Positions 11,104 through 21,839 of a stretch of 64,000 bases of DNA are shown piece by piece; position 1 is the first letter of the stretch, and each line of letters starts with the position of its first letter. The position numbers and the translations under genes are program-made. This stretch comes from Pseudomonas sp. sp1636 (lineage in GTDB: Bacteria > Pseudomonadota > Gammaproteobacteria > Pseudomonadales > Pseudomonadaceae). Location: assembly GCF_030376615.1 (NCBI RefSeq), contig NZ_JARRAB010000003.1:248001-312000 (forward strand). Direction: 5' to 3'. Below the pieces are notes generated by a model, which saw only the letters and a list, made by a program, of their open reading frames with translations, ran no database searches and had not been told where the DNA came from.

Positions 11104-12507
11104 ATGGTGAGCGACAAGGTTTCGATCCACGGTACCTGGGCCAGTCGTTGGGTGTTTATCCTGGCGGCAACCGGTTCCGCCGTAGGCCTCGGCAATATCT
11201 GGAAGTTTCCCTACATGACCGGCATGTACGGCGGGGGAGCCTTCGTCATCATGTACCTGGTGTGCATTTTCATGGTCGGCTTGCCGATCATGCTGGCAGA
11301 AACCCTGATCGGCCGCCGCGGCCGGCAGAGTCCGGTGAATGCGCTGCGAACGCTGGCGCTAGAGTCTGGAGCCTCGCCGAGATGGTCGTGGGCCGCGCTG
11401 ATGGGGATGGTTGCCGCGTTGTTGATCCTGTCTTTTTACAGTGTCATCGCCGGCTGGTCGCTGGACTACATCATCGCTATGGGGGACGGCCAATTCGAAG
11501 GCATCAGTGCCGAGGGGGCGGGCGCTGCGTTCGGTACGCTGACGGCGGATCCCTGGCGGCTGACCCTGTGGCACACGCTGTTCATGCTATTGACTGGCGT
11601 CGTCATCGCCCGTGGTGTCGTGGCCGGCCTGGAGCGCAGCCTGCGCATCATGATGCCGCTGTTGTTCGTCCTGCTCCTGGTGTTGCTGGGTTACAGCATG
11701 ACCACCGGGCATTTCATGCAGGGTTTTCATTTTCTCTTCGACTTCCAACCGGACAAGTTGCTCGACGGCGTGCTGGCTGCCATGGGGCATGCCTTCTTCA
11801 CTCTCAGCGTGGGCGTCGGCTCGATCATGGTCTACGGCGCCTATATGCCCAAGCGCGCCTCGATCGGCTCGACGGTATTGGCGGTCGGTATCCTCGACAC
11901 CCTGGTGGCCCTGACTGCGGGATTGGCGCTGTTTCCGATCGTGTTTGCCGCCGGTATGGAGCCAGGCGCCGGGCCCGGGCTGATGTTCGTCACCTTGCCG
12001 GTGGCCTTCGGCAACATCGCGTTCGGTCAGGTCATGGGTACCCTGTTTTTCATCCTGGTGCTGGTCGCGGCCTGGACCTCGTCGATCTCCATGCTGGAGC
12101 CGGCCGTCGCGTATCTGGTCGAGCGTACCCGGCGCAGCCGGGTGCAGGTTACCAGCGTGTTGGCGCTGTTGTGCTGGGTGGTTGGCATGGGCACGGTGTT
12201 GTCCTTCAATGTTGGCGCCGAGGCCAAGTTCTTCGTCTTCACGGCCGACGGTTTTCAGCTGTTTCAGTGGGGCGCCGAAGGCGGGCGAAATTTCTTCGAC
12301 AGCATCGATTACCTGACCAGTCGCATTCTCTTGCCGTTGGGTGGCTTGGCCTTCGTCCTATTTGCCGGTTGGGTGCTCAAGCGCGAAGCGGTGCGCGAGG
12401 AGTTGGCGATCAACAATCCGCTGCTGTTCGGTCTGCTGTATTGGCTGATCCGCGTGGTGGCGCCACTGGGCATATTGATCGTGTTTGTTGCAGAGTTGAT
12501 GAAATGA
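11104..12507 (+). CDS. Sodium-dependent transporter of the NSS/SNF family
   Basis: A 467-residue secondary transporter with the LeuT-type fold, expected to move an amino acid or related amine with Na+. The diagnostic first helix GSAVGLGNIWKFPY with the adjoining YGGGAF and PIMLAETLIGRRGR is present, followed by about eleven further hydrophobic segments. The ATG at 11104 is chosen because it places the family N-terminus (SIHGTWASRWVF) correctly; a TTG at 11020 would add an atypical 28-residue extension. Substrate is unknown. It is followed at 34 nt by ratA on the same strand. Confidence 0.88.
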   Translation: MVSDKVSIHGTWASRWVFILAATGSAVGLGNIWKFPYMTGMYGGGAFVIMYLVCIFMVGLPIMLAETLIGRRGRQSPVNALRTLALESGASPRWSWAALMGMVAALLILSFYSVIAGWSLDYIIAMGDGQFEGISAEGAGAAFGTLTADPWRLTLWHTLFMLLTGVVIARGVVAGLERSLRIMMPLLFVLLLVLLGYSMTTGHFMQGFHFLFDFQPDKLLDGVLAAMGHAFFTLSVGVGSIMVYGAYMPKRASIGSTVLAVGILDTLVALTAGLALFPIVFAAGMEPGAGPGLMFVTLPVAFGNIAFGQVMGTLFFILVLVAAWTSSISMLEPAVAYLVERTRRSRVQVTSVLALLCWVVGMGTVLSFNVGAEAKFFVFTADGFQLFQWGAEGGRNFFDSIDYLTSRILLPLGGLAFVLFAGWVLKREAVREELAINNPLLFGLLYWLIRVVAPLGILIVFVAELMK

Positions 12508-12541
12508 ATACAGTCACCCTATTGAATTGGGTTGCGGGCTC

Positions 12542-12976
12542 ATGAGTACTCATATTCAGCGGTCGGCGTTGTTGCCGTACCCGGCGGCAGCTCTTTTCGA
12601 GCTGGTTAATGACGTGGCGCGTTACCCGGAGTTCCTGCCCTGGTGTTCGGCCAGCGAGGTGCTGGACGCCAGTACAACCCATATGCGCGCCAGTCTGGCA
12701 GTGGCCAAGGGCGGGGTGAGCCAGCGTTTCATTACCCGAAACACGTTGGTCTGGGGCGAGTCGATCGAACTGAATCTGGAGGAAGGCCCGTTCAGTCAGC
12801 TGCATGGTCGGTGGCTGTTCAAGGCGCTGGGCGACAAAGCTTGCAAGATCAGTCTGGATCTAACTTTCGATTATGCCGGCCCCCTGGTGCGGGCCACGCT
12901 TGGGCCGCTGTTCAATCAGGCGGCGAACACCCTGGTGGACGCCTTCTGTCAAAGGGCGAAGCAGCTCTATGGATAG
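12542..12976 (+). CDS. ratA: RatA/COQ10 START-domain protein
   Basis: A 144-residue single-domain START/polyketide-cyclase-like protein. It matches the RatA/COQ10 family: IQRSALLPYPAAALFELV at the start, DVARYPEFLPWCSASEV, and the C-terminal helix LGPLFNQAANTLVDAFCQRA. E. coli RatA was described as inhibiting 70S assembly, while the mitochondrial homologue COQ10 binds ubiquinone; which applies here is not shown by the sequence. The ATG at 12542 is preferred over an upstream TTG. Its stop overlaps the start of rnfH, the usual ratA-rnfH pairing. Confidence 0.85.
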   Translation: MSTHIQRSALLPYPAAALFELVNDVARYPEFLPWCSASEVLDASTTHMRASLAVAKGGVSQRFITRNTLVWGESIELNLEEGPFSQLHGRWLFKALGDKACKISLDLTFDYAGPLVRATLGPLFNQAANTLVDAFCQRAKQLYG

Positions 12977-13304
12977 CCACCCTATGGATAGCAAGATGAT
13001 CGTGGTCGAAGTGGTCTATGCCTTGGCGGATAAGCAGAAGCTGCTGCGCCTAAGCCTGCCGTACGGTACTACGATGCGCCAGGCGGCCGAGCAGTCTGGC
13101 ATGGCGACGCACTTTCCCGGTCTCGATCTGGCGAACAGCCCGCTGGGGATCTTTGGCAAGGCGGTTGCCAAGGCGCAAGAACGAGTGCTGGAGGATGGCG
13201 AGCGGGTAGAAATCTATCGGCCGTTGATCGCCGACCCGAAAGAGGTGCGCAAGCAGCGTGCGGCCAAGGCGGCGCAGGCCAAGGCGGGCGAGGAAGACGG
13301 CTGA
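12969..13304 (+). CDS. rnfH: RnfH-family ubiquitin-fold protein
   Basis: A small (about 111-residue) beta-grasp protein of the RnfH/YfjF family: IVVEVVYALADKQKLLRLSL, then GTTMRQAAEQSG and the conserved VEIYRPLIADPKEVRKQRA. Its function is unknown; the name comes from some rnf operons. ATG at 12969 overlaps ratA by 8 nt. In-frame ATGs at 12984 and 12996 are nearly as plausible, since the conserved domain begins after them and no strong ribosome-binding site decides. Confidence 0.82.
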   Translation: MDSHPMDSKMIVVEVVYALADKQKLLRLSLPYGTTMRQAAEQSGMATHFPGLDLANSPLGIFGKAVAKAQERVLEDGERVEIYRPLIADPKEVRKQRAAKAAQAKAGEEDG

Positions 13305-13324
13305 CGGTTAAGTCGTCGCACATG

Positions 13325-13348
13325 AAAAAGCCCGGAACTCTCCGGGCT
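13325..13348 (-). terminator. Terminator of bamE
   Basis: AGCCCGGA-actc-TCCGGGCT at 13329-13348, followed by TTTTT on the minus strand. It lies just beyond the bamE stop and between two convergent genes (rnfH and bamE). Confidence 0.75.
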
Positions 13349-13363
13349 GTGGTGCCGGCTGGG

Positions 13364-13885
13364 TTACTGCGGCGAGCTGTCCAGCGGTTCCGGGGTTGGT
13401 ACGGGAACCGTTTGTACGTCATCCACTTCGCGCTGAATTTGTTCCAGCAGGGAGCCGGGGGCCGGCTTTTCTTCAGTTTGCGGCTGCCGAGTGGCTTGCG
13501 GTGCCGTCACGCTGGTGCCGTCTTCACCTAGAATGGCCTGGTCGCGGCTGACGCCGGGCAGGAAGTCGCCTGACAGGCCGGCCAGTTGCTCATTGCCATT
13601 GAAGACCACGCTGACGCGCTCTTGCAGGCGTTTGCCGCCGCCTGGCTGAATGCTGTACAGGTAGTCCCAACGGTTGGCGTGGAAGGTGTCGGTCAGCAGC
13701 GGGTTGCCCATGATGAACCGCACTTGGCTGCGGGTCATTCCGGGGCGCAACTGATCTATCATGTCTTGGGTGACGACATTGCCCTGTTGGATGTCGATTT
13801 TATAAACCCCGGGGAAAGAACAGCCGGCGAGCGCGAGGAGCCCCATGAGGGTGAGGCTGGTCTGCAGGAGCTTGGTTTTTTGCAT
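13364..13885 (-). CDS. bamE: Outer-membrane assembly lipoprotein BamE (OmlA)
   Basis: A 173-residue lipoprotein of the SmpA/OmlA family, the small BAM-complex subunit that helps insert beta-barrel proteins. The ATG at 13885 gives a compact signal sequence with lipobox LALAGC (lipidated Cys22); an upstream in-frame start would add 11 residues and spoil the signal. The domain shows [20 protein letters not shown] and [21 protein letters not shown] Pro/Gln-rich C-terminal extension of about 60 residues is beyond the core. It is divergent from fur, the common Pseudomonas arrangement. Confidence 0.93.
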   Translation of the reverse strand: MQKTKLLQTSLTLMGLLALAGCSFPGVYKIDIQQGNVVTQDMIDQLRPGMTRSQVRFIMGNPLLTDTFHANRWDYLYSIQPGGGKRLQERVSVVFNGNEQLAGLSGDFLPGVSRDQAILGEDGTSVTAPQATRQPQTEEKPAPGSLLEQIQREVDDVQTVPVPTPEPLDSSPQ

Positions 13886-13982
13886 CGGAGGGTGACTTCC
13901 ACTATCTTGGCTGGGCAACGTAAACCCCGATCATACCCGCAATAAAGGAAGCTGCGAAGCCGCTTCCGCGAGAAAGCAGACC

Positions 13983-14387
13983 ATGGTTGAAAATAGCGAA
14001 CTACGCAAAGCTGGCCTGAAAGTGACCCTGCCGCGGGTCAAGATTCTGCAGATGCTCGATTCCGCCGAGCAACGCCACATGAGTGCAGAGGATGTTTACA
14101 AGGCCCTGATGGAAGCGGGCGAAGACGTCGGTCTGGCCACCGTGTACCGCGTACTGACCCAGTTCGAGGCGGCGGGGTTGGTGGTGCGGCACAACTTCGA
14201 TGGCGGTCATGCCGTGTTCGAGTTGGCCGACAGCGGTCATCACGACCACATGGTCTGTGTCGATTCGGGTGAGGTGATCGAGTTCTTCGATCCCGAAATC
14301 GAGAAGCGTCAGAGGGAGATCGTGCAAGAGCACGGCTTCGAGATGGTCGATCACAACCTGGTGCTCTACGTGCGCAAGAAGAGGTAA
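13983..14387 (+). CDS. fur: Ferric uptake regulator
   Basis: A 134-residue Fur, the iron-responsive repressor. It shows the N-terminal winged helix (LKVTLPRVKILQML, AEDVYKAL, VGLATVYRVLTQFE) and the metal-site histidines in HNFDGGHAVFELADSGHHDH. As in other pseudomonads the C-terminal second CxxC of the E. coli protein is missing. A hairpin GGAAGC/GCTTCC (13947-13967) lies in the leader shortly before the start. It is probably the regulator acting at the Fur-box-like site before the reductase gene at 44.7 kb. Confidence 0.96.
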   Translation: MVENSELRKAGLKVTLPRVKILQMLDSAEQRHMSAEDVYKALMEAGEDVGLATVYRVLTQFEAAGLVVRHNFDGGHAVFELADSGHHDHMVCVDSGEVIEFFDPEIEKRQREIVQEHGFEMVDHNLVLYVRKKR

Positions 14388-14409
14388 GCGCGCAAGCGGG
14401 TCACGGATA

Positions 14410-14441
14410 GGATAAAGGCGATCTTCGGATCGCCTTTATCC
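14410..14441. terminator. Bidirectional hairpin terminator between fur and recN
   Basis: A perfect 14-bp stem with a TTCG tetraloop (loop 14424-14427) between convergent genes. The arms carry internal AAA/TTT runs rather than a separate U tract, so it can serve either direction. Confidence 0.7.
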
Positions 14442-14454
14442 GTTGAGCGCCCCG

Positions 14455-16128
14455 TCAGGCTTGGGCGCTGCCGACCATCTGCCGGGCGTGGGCCAGGGAT
14501 TCTTCGGTCAGGTCGACGCCGCCCAGCATGCGGGCAATTTCCTCGACCCGCTGATTGCTATCCAGCTTGCTCACGGCTGTGCGCGTGGCATCGCTGCCGC
14601 GCACCTTGTGCACGAACAGGTGCTGATGGCCCTGAGCGGCCACTTGCGGCAGGTGAGTGACGGTCAGCACCTGGCCGCGTTCGCCGAGTCGGCGCAGCAG
14701 TTGCCCGACCACTTCGGCGGTAGGGCCGCCAATGCCGACATCGACTTCGTCGAACACCAGGGTCGGCACGCGCGAGGTTTGTGCGGTGATCACCTGGATG
14801 GCCAGGCTGATGCGTGACAGTTCGCCGCCGGAGGCGACTTTGGCCAGGGTCTTGAGCGGTTGGCCGGGGTTGGCGCTGACCAGGAATTCCAGCTGTTCGA
14901 GGCCGTTGGGCTGTGGTTCGCTGTTGATATTAGCGCTCAGGGTGATGCTGAAGCGCCCGCCGGGCATGCCCAGGTTGTGCATTTCCAGCTCTACCGCCGC
15001 GGCCAGTTCGCCGGCCGCGCGATGACGCAGGGCGCTGAGTTCGCCGGCCTTGTCCTGGTAGTGGCGTTCGAAGGCGCTCAGTTCATCGTTCAGGCGTTCG
15101 GCGGCCTGGTCGTCGGCGTTGAGGCCTTCCAGTTCCTCGAACAGTTGCTGTTGCATGGCGGTCAGCTCGCCGGGCTGGATTCGGTGCTTGCGCGCCAGGG
15201 TATAGATCGCATCCAGGCGCTCTTCCAACTGCTGCAGGCGCTCGGGATCGGCGTCGAAGTGGTCGAGAAAACGGTTGAGCTCGCCAACGGCTTCCTCCAC
15301 CTGGATTTGCGCGCTGGCCAGCAGGTTGGTCGCTTCGCTCAAGGCGCTCGGTTGACCCTGAAAGGCGCCCAGGCGGTTGAGGCTGCCGGTCAGTGCCGAG
15401 AGCACGTTGCCGGCGTCGTTCTCGCTGCATTGCTCGATTACCAGGCGGCAGGCGCTGAGCAGGCTTTCGGCATTGGTCAGGTTCTTGTGCTCCTGCTCCA
15501 GCTGTTCCAGTTCGCTTTCACCCAGGGCCAGGCTGTCCAGTTCTTCCAGTTGGTAGCTGAGCAGTTGATGGCGTGAGCGTTGCTCGTCGCCGAGGCTGGA
15601 CAGGCGCTGCAGCTCACTCCTGGTCTGTTTCCAGCGCTGCGCGGCCAGTTGCACCTGGCGCGCCAGTTCCTGGCTGCCGGCGTATTCGTCGAGCAGGCGG
15701 CGGTGGGTGTCGGTCTTGAGCAGGGATTGATGTTCGTGCTGGCTGTGGATATCGATCAGCAGCTCGCCGAGAGCCTTGAGGTCGCCCTGGGGGCAGGGCG
15801 AGCCATTGATGTAGCCGCGCGAGCGGCCTTCGGCGGTGATGACCCGGCGCAGAATGCATGGGCCGTCGTGCTCAAGGTCGCGTTCAGCCAGCCAGGCGCG
15901 GGCTTCGGGGATATCGCCAAGGTCGAAGCTGGCAAGAATATCCGCTTTGTCGGCCCCGGGGCGTACCACGCCGCTGTCGGCGCGATCCCCCAGGCATAGG
16001 CCGAGGGCGTCGAGCATGATCGATTTGCCGGCGCCGGTTTCGCCGCTGATGACGCTCATGCCGCTGTCCAGCTCCAGGTCGAGGTGTTCAACGATGGCGT
16101 AATTGTGTACGGACAGGTGCACCAGCAT
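14455..16128 (-). CDS. recN: DNA repair protein RecN
   Basis: A 557-residue SMC-like ATPase that acts in double-strand-break repair. The Walker A motif GETGAGKSIMLDALG is near the N-terminus. A long coiled-coil region rich in Leu/Glu/Gln occupies roughly residues 160-370. The signature VASGGELSRISLAIQ and Walker B TLVFDEVDVGIGG are near the C-terminus. Length is typical. A LexA-box-like palindrome lies 24-39 nt before the start, which fits the SOS induction known for recN. Confidence 0.96.
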   Translation of the reverse strand: MLVHLSVHNYAIVEHLDLELDSGMSVISGETGAGKSIMLDALGLCLGDRADSGVVRPGADKADILASFDLGDIPEARAWLAERDLEHDGPCILRRVITAEGRSRGYINGSPCPQGDLKALGELLIDIHSQHEHQSLLKTDTHRRLLDEYAGSQELARQVQLAAQRWKQTRSELQRLSSLGDEQRSRHQLLSYQLEELDSLALGESELEQLEQEHKNLTNAESLLSACRLVIEQCSENDAGNVLSALTGSLNRLGAFQGQPSALSEATNLLASAQIQVEEAVGELNRFLDHFDADPERLQQLEERLDAIYTLARKHRIQPGELTAMQQQLFEELEGLNADDQAAERLNDELSAFERHYQDKAGELSALRHRAAGELAAAVELEMHNLGMPGGRFSITLSANINSEPQPNGLEQLEFLVSANPGQPLKTLAKVASGGELSRISLAIQVITAQTSRVPTLVFDEVDVGIGGPTAEVVGQLLRRLGERGQVLTVTHLPQVAAQGHQHLFVHKVRGSDATRTAVSKLDSNQRVEEIARMLGGVDLTEESLAHARQMVGSAQA

Positions 16129-16151
16129 GGCGAGGCCTCCAGATCTTTTGT

Positions 16152-16167
16152 GTGTATATTTATACAG
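16152..16167 (-). promoter_or_regulatory. LexA (SOS) box upstream of recN
   Basis: GTGTATATTTATACAG on the plus strand reads as CTG-N10-CAC on the recN strand. It differs from the CTG-N10-CAG consensus at one end base and keeps the TATA-rich centre. Its position over the probable recN promoter supports SOS repression. Confidence 0.75.
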
Positions 16168-16201
16168 TGTTTATTTCTCGGCTGACAATCCTTGTGCCGC
16201 A

Positions 16202-16229
16202 CTTGAAGCTGCAGAATTTGTCCCCATAT
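16202..16229 (+). promoter_or_regulatory. Sigma-32 heat-shock promoter for grpE
   Basis: CTTGAAG (16202-16208), 13-nt spacer, CCCCATAT (16222-16229). This is nearly the full RpoH consensus (CTTGAAA, N11-17, CCCCATNT), placed 54 nt before the grpE start. Confidence 0.85.
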
Positions 16230-16282
16230 AGGCGGCAGACGCGCGAGTTTAGACTTGCGTCGAATTTTTAGAGGAGAAACCC

Positions 16283-16852
16283 ATGGCTGACGAACAGACT
16301 CACGATATCCAGCTGCCAGAAGTTGGCCCTGGTGCCGAAACGGGCTCGAGCGATCAGGTGGACGCCCGCATCCAGGTGCTGGAAGAGGAGTTGGCTGCCG
16401 CTCAGGATCAGGCGCTGCGCATGGCGGCGGATCTGCAGAATGTGCGTCGTCGCGCCGAGCAGGATGTAGAGAAGGCGCACAAGTTCGCCTTGGAAAAATT
16501 CGCCAGTGACCTGCTGCCGGTCGTCGACAGTCTGGAGCGCGGTCTTGAGCTGTCCAGTCCGGACGATCAGGCGATCCAGGCGGTGCGCGAGGGCATGGAG
16601 CTGACGCTCAAGCTGTTTCACGACACCTTCAAGCGCTATCAGTTGGAAGCCGTAGACCCGCAGGGCGAGCCCTTCAATCCGGAGCACCACCAGGCCATGG
16701 CCATGCAGGACAGCGCGAATGTGGAGCCGAACAGCGTGCTCAAGGTGTTTCAGAAGGGTTACCTGCTCAACGGTCGACTGTTGCGCCCGGCGATGGTGGT
16801 GGTCAGCAAGGCTCCGGCCGAAGCTCCGCCGTCTATCGACGAGCAAGCTTGA
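16283..16852 (+). CDS. grpE: Nucleotide exchange factor GrpE
   Basis: A 189-residue GrpE, the DnaK co-chaperone that releases ADP. An acidic, flexible N-terminus is followed by the long dimerising helix ([35 protein letters not shown]). The beta domain ends with the family motif [19 protein letters not shown]. It is the first gene of the grpE-dnaK-dnaJ group and has a sigma-32 promoter directly upstream and a GAGGAG ribosome-binding site. Confidence 0.96.
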   Translation: MADEQTHDIQLPEVGPGAETGSSDQVDARIQVLEEELAAAQDQALRMAADLQNVRRRAEQDVEKAHKFALEKFASDLLPVVDSLERGLELSSPDDQAIQAVREGMELTLKLFHDTFKRYQLEAVDPQGEPFNPEHHQAMAMQDSANVEPNSVLKVFQKGYLLNGRLLRPAMVVVSKAPAEAPPSIDEQA

Positions 16853-16877
16853 AATTCGGCGAATAGCCCCCACTTAT
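16848..16877 (+). promoter_or_regulatory. Second sigma-32-like promoter, for dnaK
   Basis: CTTGAAA (16848-16854) overlaps the grpE stop codon; after 13 nt comes CCCCACTT (16868-16875). One base departs from the RpoH -10 consensus. It would let dnaK be transcribed apart from grpE during heat shock. Confidence 0.65.
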
Positions 16878-16951
16878 GAGTCAAGCGTTTTAGTGCTACC
16901 GCGGCTGACAAAGCGCAGCGGCGGGAATATCCAAGTTTAGGGAGAATGATG

Positions 16952-18868
<1,917 letters not shown>

Positions 18869-18889
18869 GCGCGAGCTTATGCCGCTCTG

Positions 18890-18952
18890 GCCGGGCATGA
18901 CGCGAGTCGCGCCCGGCATGATCCGCCACGCGGGAGCTTGCTCCCGCGTTGG
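18890..18952. repeat. REP-like palindromes between dnaK and dnaJ
   Basis: Two hairpins: GCCGGGC/GCCCGGC (18890-18896 with 18911-18917) and CGCGGGAGC-tt-GCTCCCGCG (18929-18948). The second has the GGGAGCTTGCTCCC core of common Pseudomonas REP elements. Such hairpins often stabilise the upstream message, which would favour dnaK over dnaJ expression. Confidence 0.65.
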
Positions 18953-18990
18953 CGTGTCTGGAGTAGACGATTTAAAGGTGTTGAAGACTT

Positions 18991-20118
18991 ATGGCTAAAC
19001 GTGACTATTACGAGGTGCTCGGCGTCGAGCGCGGCGCCAGCGAAGCGGAGCTGAAAAAAGCCTACCGGCGCCTGGCGATGAAGCATCACCCGGATCGCAA
19101 TCCCGACGATAAAGCGTCGGAAGACATGTTCAAGGATGCCAACGAGGCCTACGAAGTATTGTCCGATGCCGGCAAGCGCGCGGCCTACGACCAGTACGGC
19201 CATGCCGGTGTCGATCCGCAGATGGGCGGCGGCGGTGGCCCGGGCGGGGCAAACTTTTCCGATATCTTCGGCGATGTGTTCAGCGATTTCTTTGGTGGCG
19301 CTGGCGGTCGTGGCGGCCAGCGTGGCGGCGCTCAGCGCGGTAGCGATTTGCGCTACACCCTGGAGTTGGATCTGGAAGAGGCCGTGCGCGGTACCACGGT
19401 CAATATCCGGGTGCCGACCCTGGTCAATTGCAAGGTTTGCGCGGGCTCCGGGGCGAAGAAGGGCACTTCTCCGGTGACCTGTACCACCTGTGGCGGTATC
19501 GGTCAGGTGCGCATGCAGCAGGGCTTCTTCTCGGTACAGCAGACCTGTCCGCGCTGTCATGGCAGCGGCAAGATGATTACCGATCCGTGCGGTTCCTGCC
19601 ATGGCCATGGTCGGGTGGAAGAGCACAAGACCCTGTCGGTGAAGGTTCCGCCTGGTGTCGATACCGGTGATCGCATACGCCTGTCCGGTGAAGGCGAGGC
19701 GGGCGCTATGGGCGGTCCGGCGGGCGATCTGTATGTGGTGGTCAATGTGCGCGAGCACGCGATCTTTCAGCGCGACGGCAAACACCTGTACTGCGAAGTA
19801 CCGATCAGCTTCGCCGATGCGGCGCTGGGTGGTGAGCTGGAAGTGCCGACCCTGGATGGCCGGGTCAAGCTGAAAATTCCGGAAGGCACCCAGACCGGCA
19901 AGCTGTTCCGCTTGCGCGGCAAAGGCGTGGCGCCGGTGCGCGGTGGCGGTGCTGGCGACCTGATGTGTCGGGTGGCGGTGGAAACGCCAATCAGTCTGGA
20001 TCGGCGCCAGCGCGAGCTGCTCGAAGAATTCCGCAAGACGCTGCAGGGCGATACCCGTCATTCGCCGAAGGCCAGCGGCTGGTTCGAGGGCGTGAAACGT
20101 TTCTTCGGCGATGTGTGA
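18991..20118 (+). CDS. dnaJ: Co-chaperone DnaJ (Hsp40)
   Basis: A 375-residue class A J-protein that delivers substrates to DnaK and stimulates its ATPase. It has the J domain with HPD at residues 33-35, a Gly/Phe-rich stretch ([19 protein letters not shown]), and four zinc-binding repeats ([32 protein letters not shown]). Two beta-sandwich substrate domains follow. Length and order are complete. It lies 122 nt after dnaK. Confidence 0.97.
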   Translation: MAKRDYYEVLGVERGASEAELKKAYRRLAMKHHPDRNPDDKASEDMFKDANEAYEVLSDAGKRAAYDQYGHAGVDPQMGGGGGPGGANFSDIFGDVFSDFFGGAGGRGGQRGGAQRGSDLRYTLELDLEEAVRGTTVNIRVPTLVNCKVCAGSGAKKGTSPVTCTTCGGIGQVRMQQGFFSVQQTCPRCHGSGKMITDPCGSCHGHGRVEEHKTLSVKVPPGVDTGDRIRLSGEGEAGAMGGPAGDLYVVVNVREHAIFQRDGKHLYCEVPISFADAALGGELEVPTLDGRVKLKIPEGTQTGKLFRLRGKGVAPVRGGGAGDLMCRVAVETPISLDRRQRELLEEFRKTLQGDTRHSPKASGWFEGVKRFFGDV

Positions 20119-20124
20119 ATAAAA

Positions 20125-20186
20125 CAGCCGCAAGCGGTGAGCGACAAGCTGCCACAGGGTTTGTGCTCCGGTTTGCGGCTTGAGGT
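20125..20186. repeat. Imperfect inverted repeat between dnaJ and dapB
   Basis: AGCCGCAAGC near the left and TTTGCGGCTTG near the right form a long imperfect hairpin. The AGC/GCAAG composition is like other short intergenic repeats in this window (for example 28843-28885). Confidence 0.45.
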
Positions 20187-20192
20187 CTATAG

Positions 20193-21008
<816 letters not shown>

Positions 21009-21018
21009 ATGCTTTGTG

Positions 21019-21038
21019 AGCGGCCGGGGGCCGCTTTT
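21019..21038 (+). terminator. Short terminator after dapB
   Basis: AGCGGCC-ggg-GGCCGCT followed by TTTT. It starts 11 nt after the dapB stop and lies inside the longest possible reading frame of the next gene, which argues for that gene starting downstream. Confidence 0.6.
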
Positions 21039-21068
21039 GCTCTTGGGTATAGAGGGAGGCTAGACCTT

Positions 21069-21800
21069 GTGGATGCTATAAATCTTGATGATGTGGCTCA
21101 GTATGTAGAAGAAAATATTGGGGCGTTTCACCAAAAACGGATTGATAGCCTGGGAAAGCTGAAGCTGAAAGATGTGCTGAAGCGCAAGAACCCATACATG
21201 TTCAAAGCCAAGTTTATGCAAACGGCCGAGCAGATAGTTAAGGGTATTGTTGATGCGCACATTTCCTCCAATGAAGAGACGCTCTTTGGTGATTGGTTGG
21301 AGGGACTGGCTATTTTTATCAACGCCAAGACCTATGGAGGAAGAAAGTCAGGCATCCCTGGTGTTGATTTGGAATTTGATAGAGAGGGCTGTCGTTACAT
21401 TGTGGCGATTAAGTCAGGGCCGAACTGGGGGAATAGCTCTCAAATTGGCCAAATGAAAAGTAATTTTATTACGGCAAAAAAGACATTGCGCACCAGTCAG
21501 TCGAAGATGCACGTCGTGGCTGTCAATGGTTGTTGTTATGGGCGTGATAAAAACCCGGACAAGGGTACGCATTATAAATATTGTGGGCAGCGTTTCTGGG
21601 AGTTTATCTCGGGCGATGCGAATTTATTTGTTGAATTGGTTGAGCCGCTTGGATTCAAAGCCCGGGAGCGCAATGATGAATTTCTGGTTGCTTATGGGCA
21701 GATGATCAACAAATTTACTCGTGAGTTTACTAACGATTTTTGTAATGAAGAGGGCGCTATTGAGTGGCAGCGTCTGGTTAATTTCAATTCGGCAGCCTGA
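21069..21800 (+). CDS. Type II restriction endonuclease (PmeII-like)
   Basis: A protein of about 243 residues resembling restriction enzymes annotated as the PmeII family (recognised by eye, not searched). The likely PD-(D/E)xK core is PGVDLEF (Asp100, Glu102) followed by VAIKSGPNWGNSSQI (Lys115). Alanine stands where many nucleases have Glu two residues before the lysine, so a migrated acidic residue may be used. GTG at 21069 is chosen because GAGGGAGG lies 9 nt upstream; an ATG at 21009 would put the dapB terminator inside the gene. Codon use is much AT-richer than in the neighbours, which signals transfer. It converges on a C5-methyltransferase 39 nt away. The target sequence cannot be told. 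Confidence 0.75.
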   Translation: MDAINLDDVAQYVEENIGAFHQKRIDSLGKLKLKDVLKRKNPYMFKAKFMQTAEQIVKGIVDAHISSNEETLFGDWLEGLAIFINAKTYGGRKSGIPGVDLEFDREGCRYIVAIKSGPNWGNSSQIGQMKSNFITAKKTLRTSQSKMHVVAVNGCCYGRDKNPDKGTHYKYCGQRFWEFISGDANLFVELVEPLGFKARERNDEFLVAYGQMINKFTREFTNDFCNEEGAIEWQRLVNFNSAA

Positions 21801-21839
21801 TGGTATCGGTGTCGGGGTGTGAGTCCATGCCGATATTTT

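Noticed and set aside
21009..21068. ATG at 21009 as start of the endonuclease
   Set aside because: It abuts the dapB stop, has no ribosome-binding site of its own, and would place the dapB terminator hairpin within the coding region; GTG at 21069 has a strong site.
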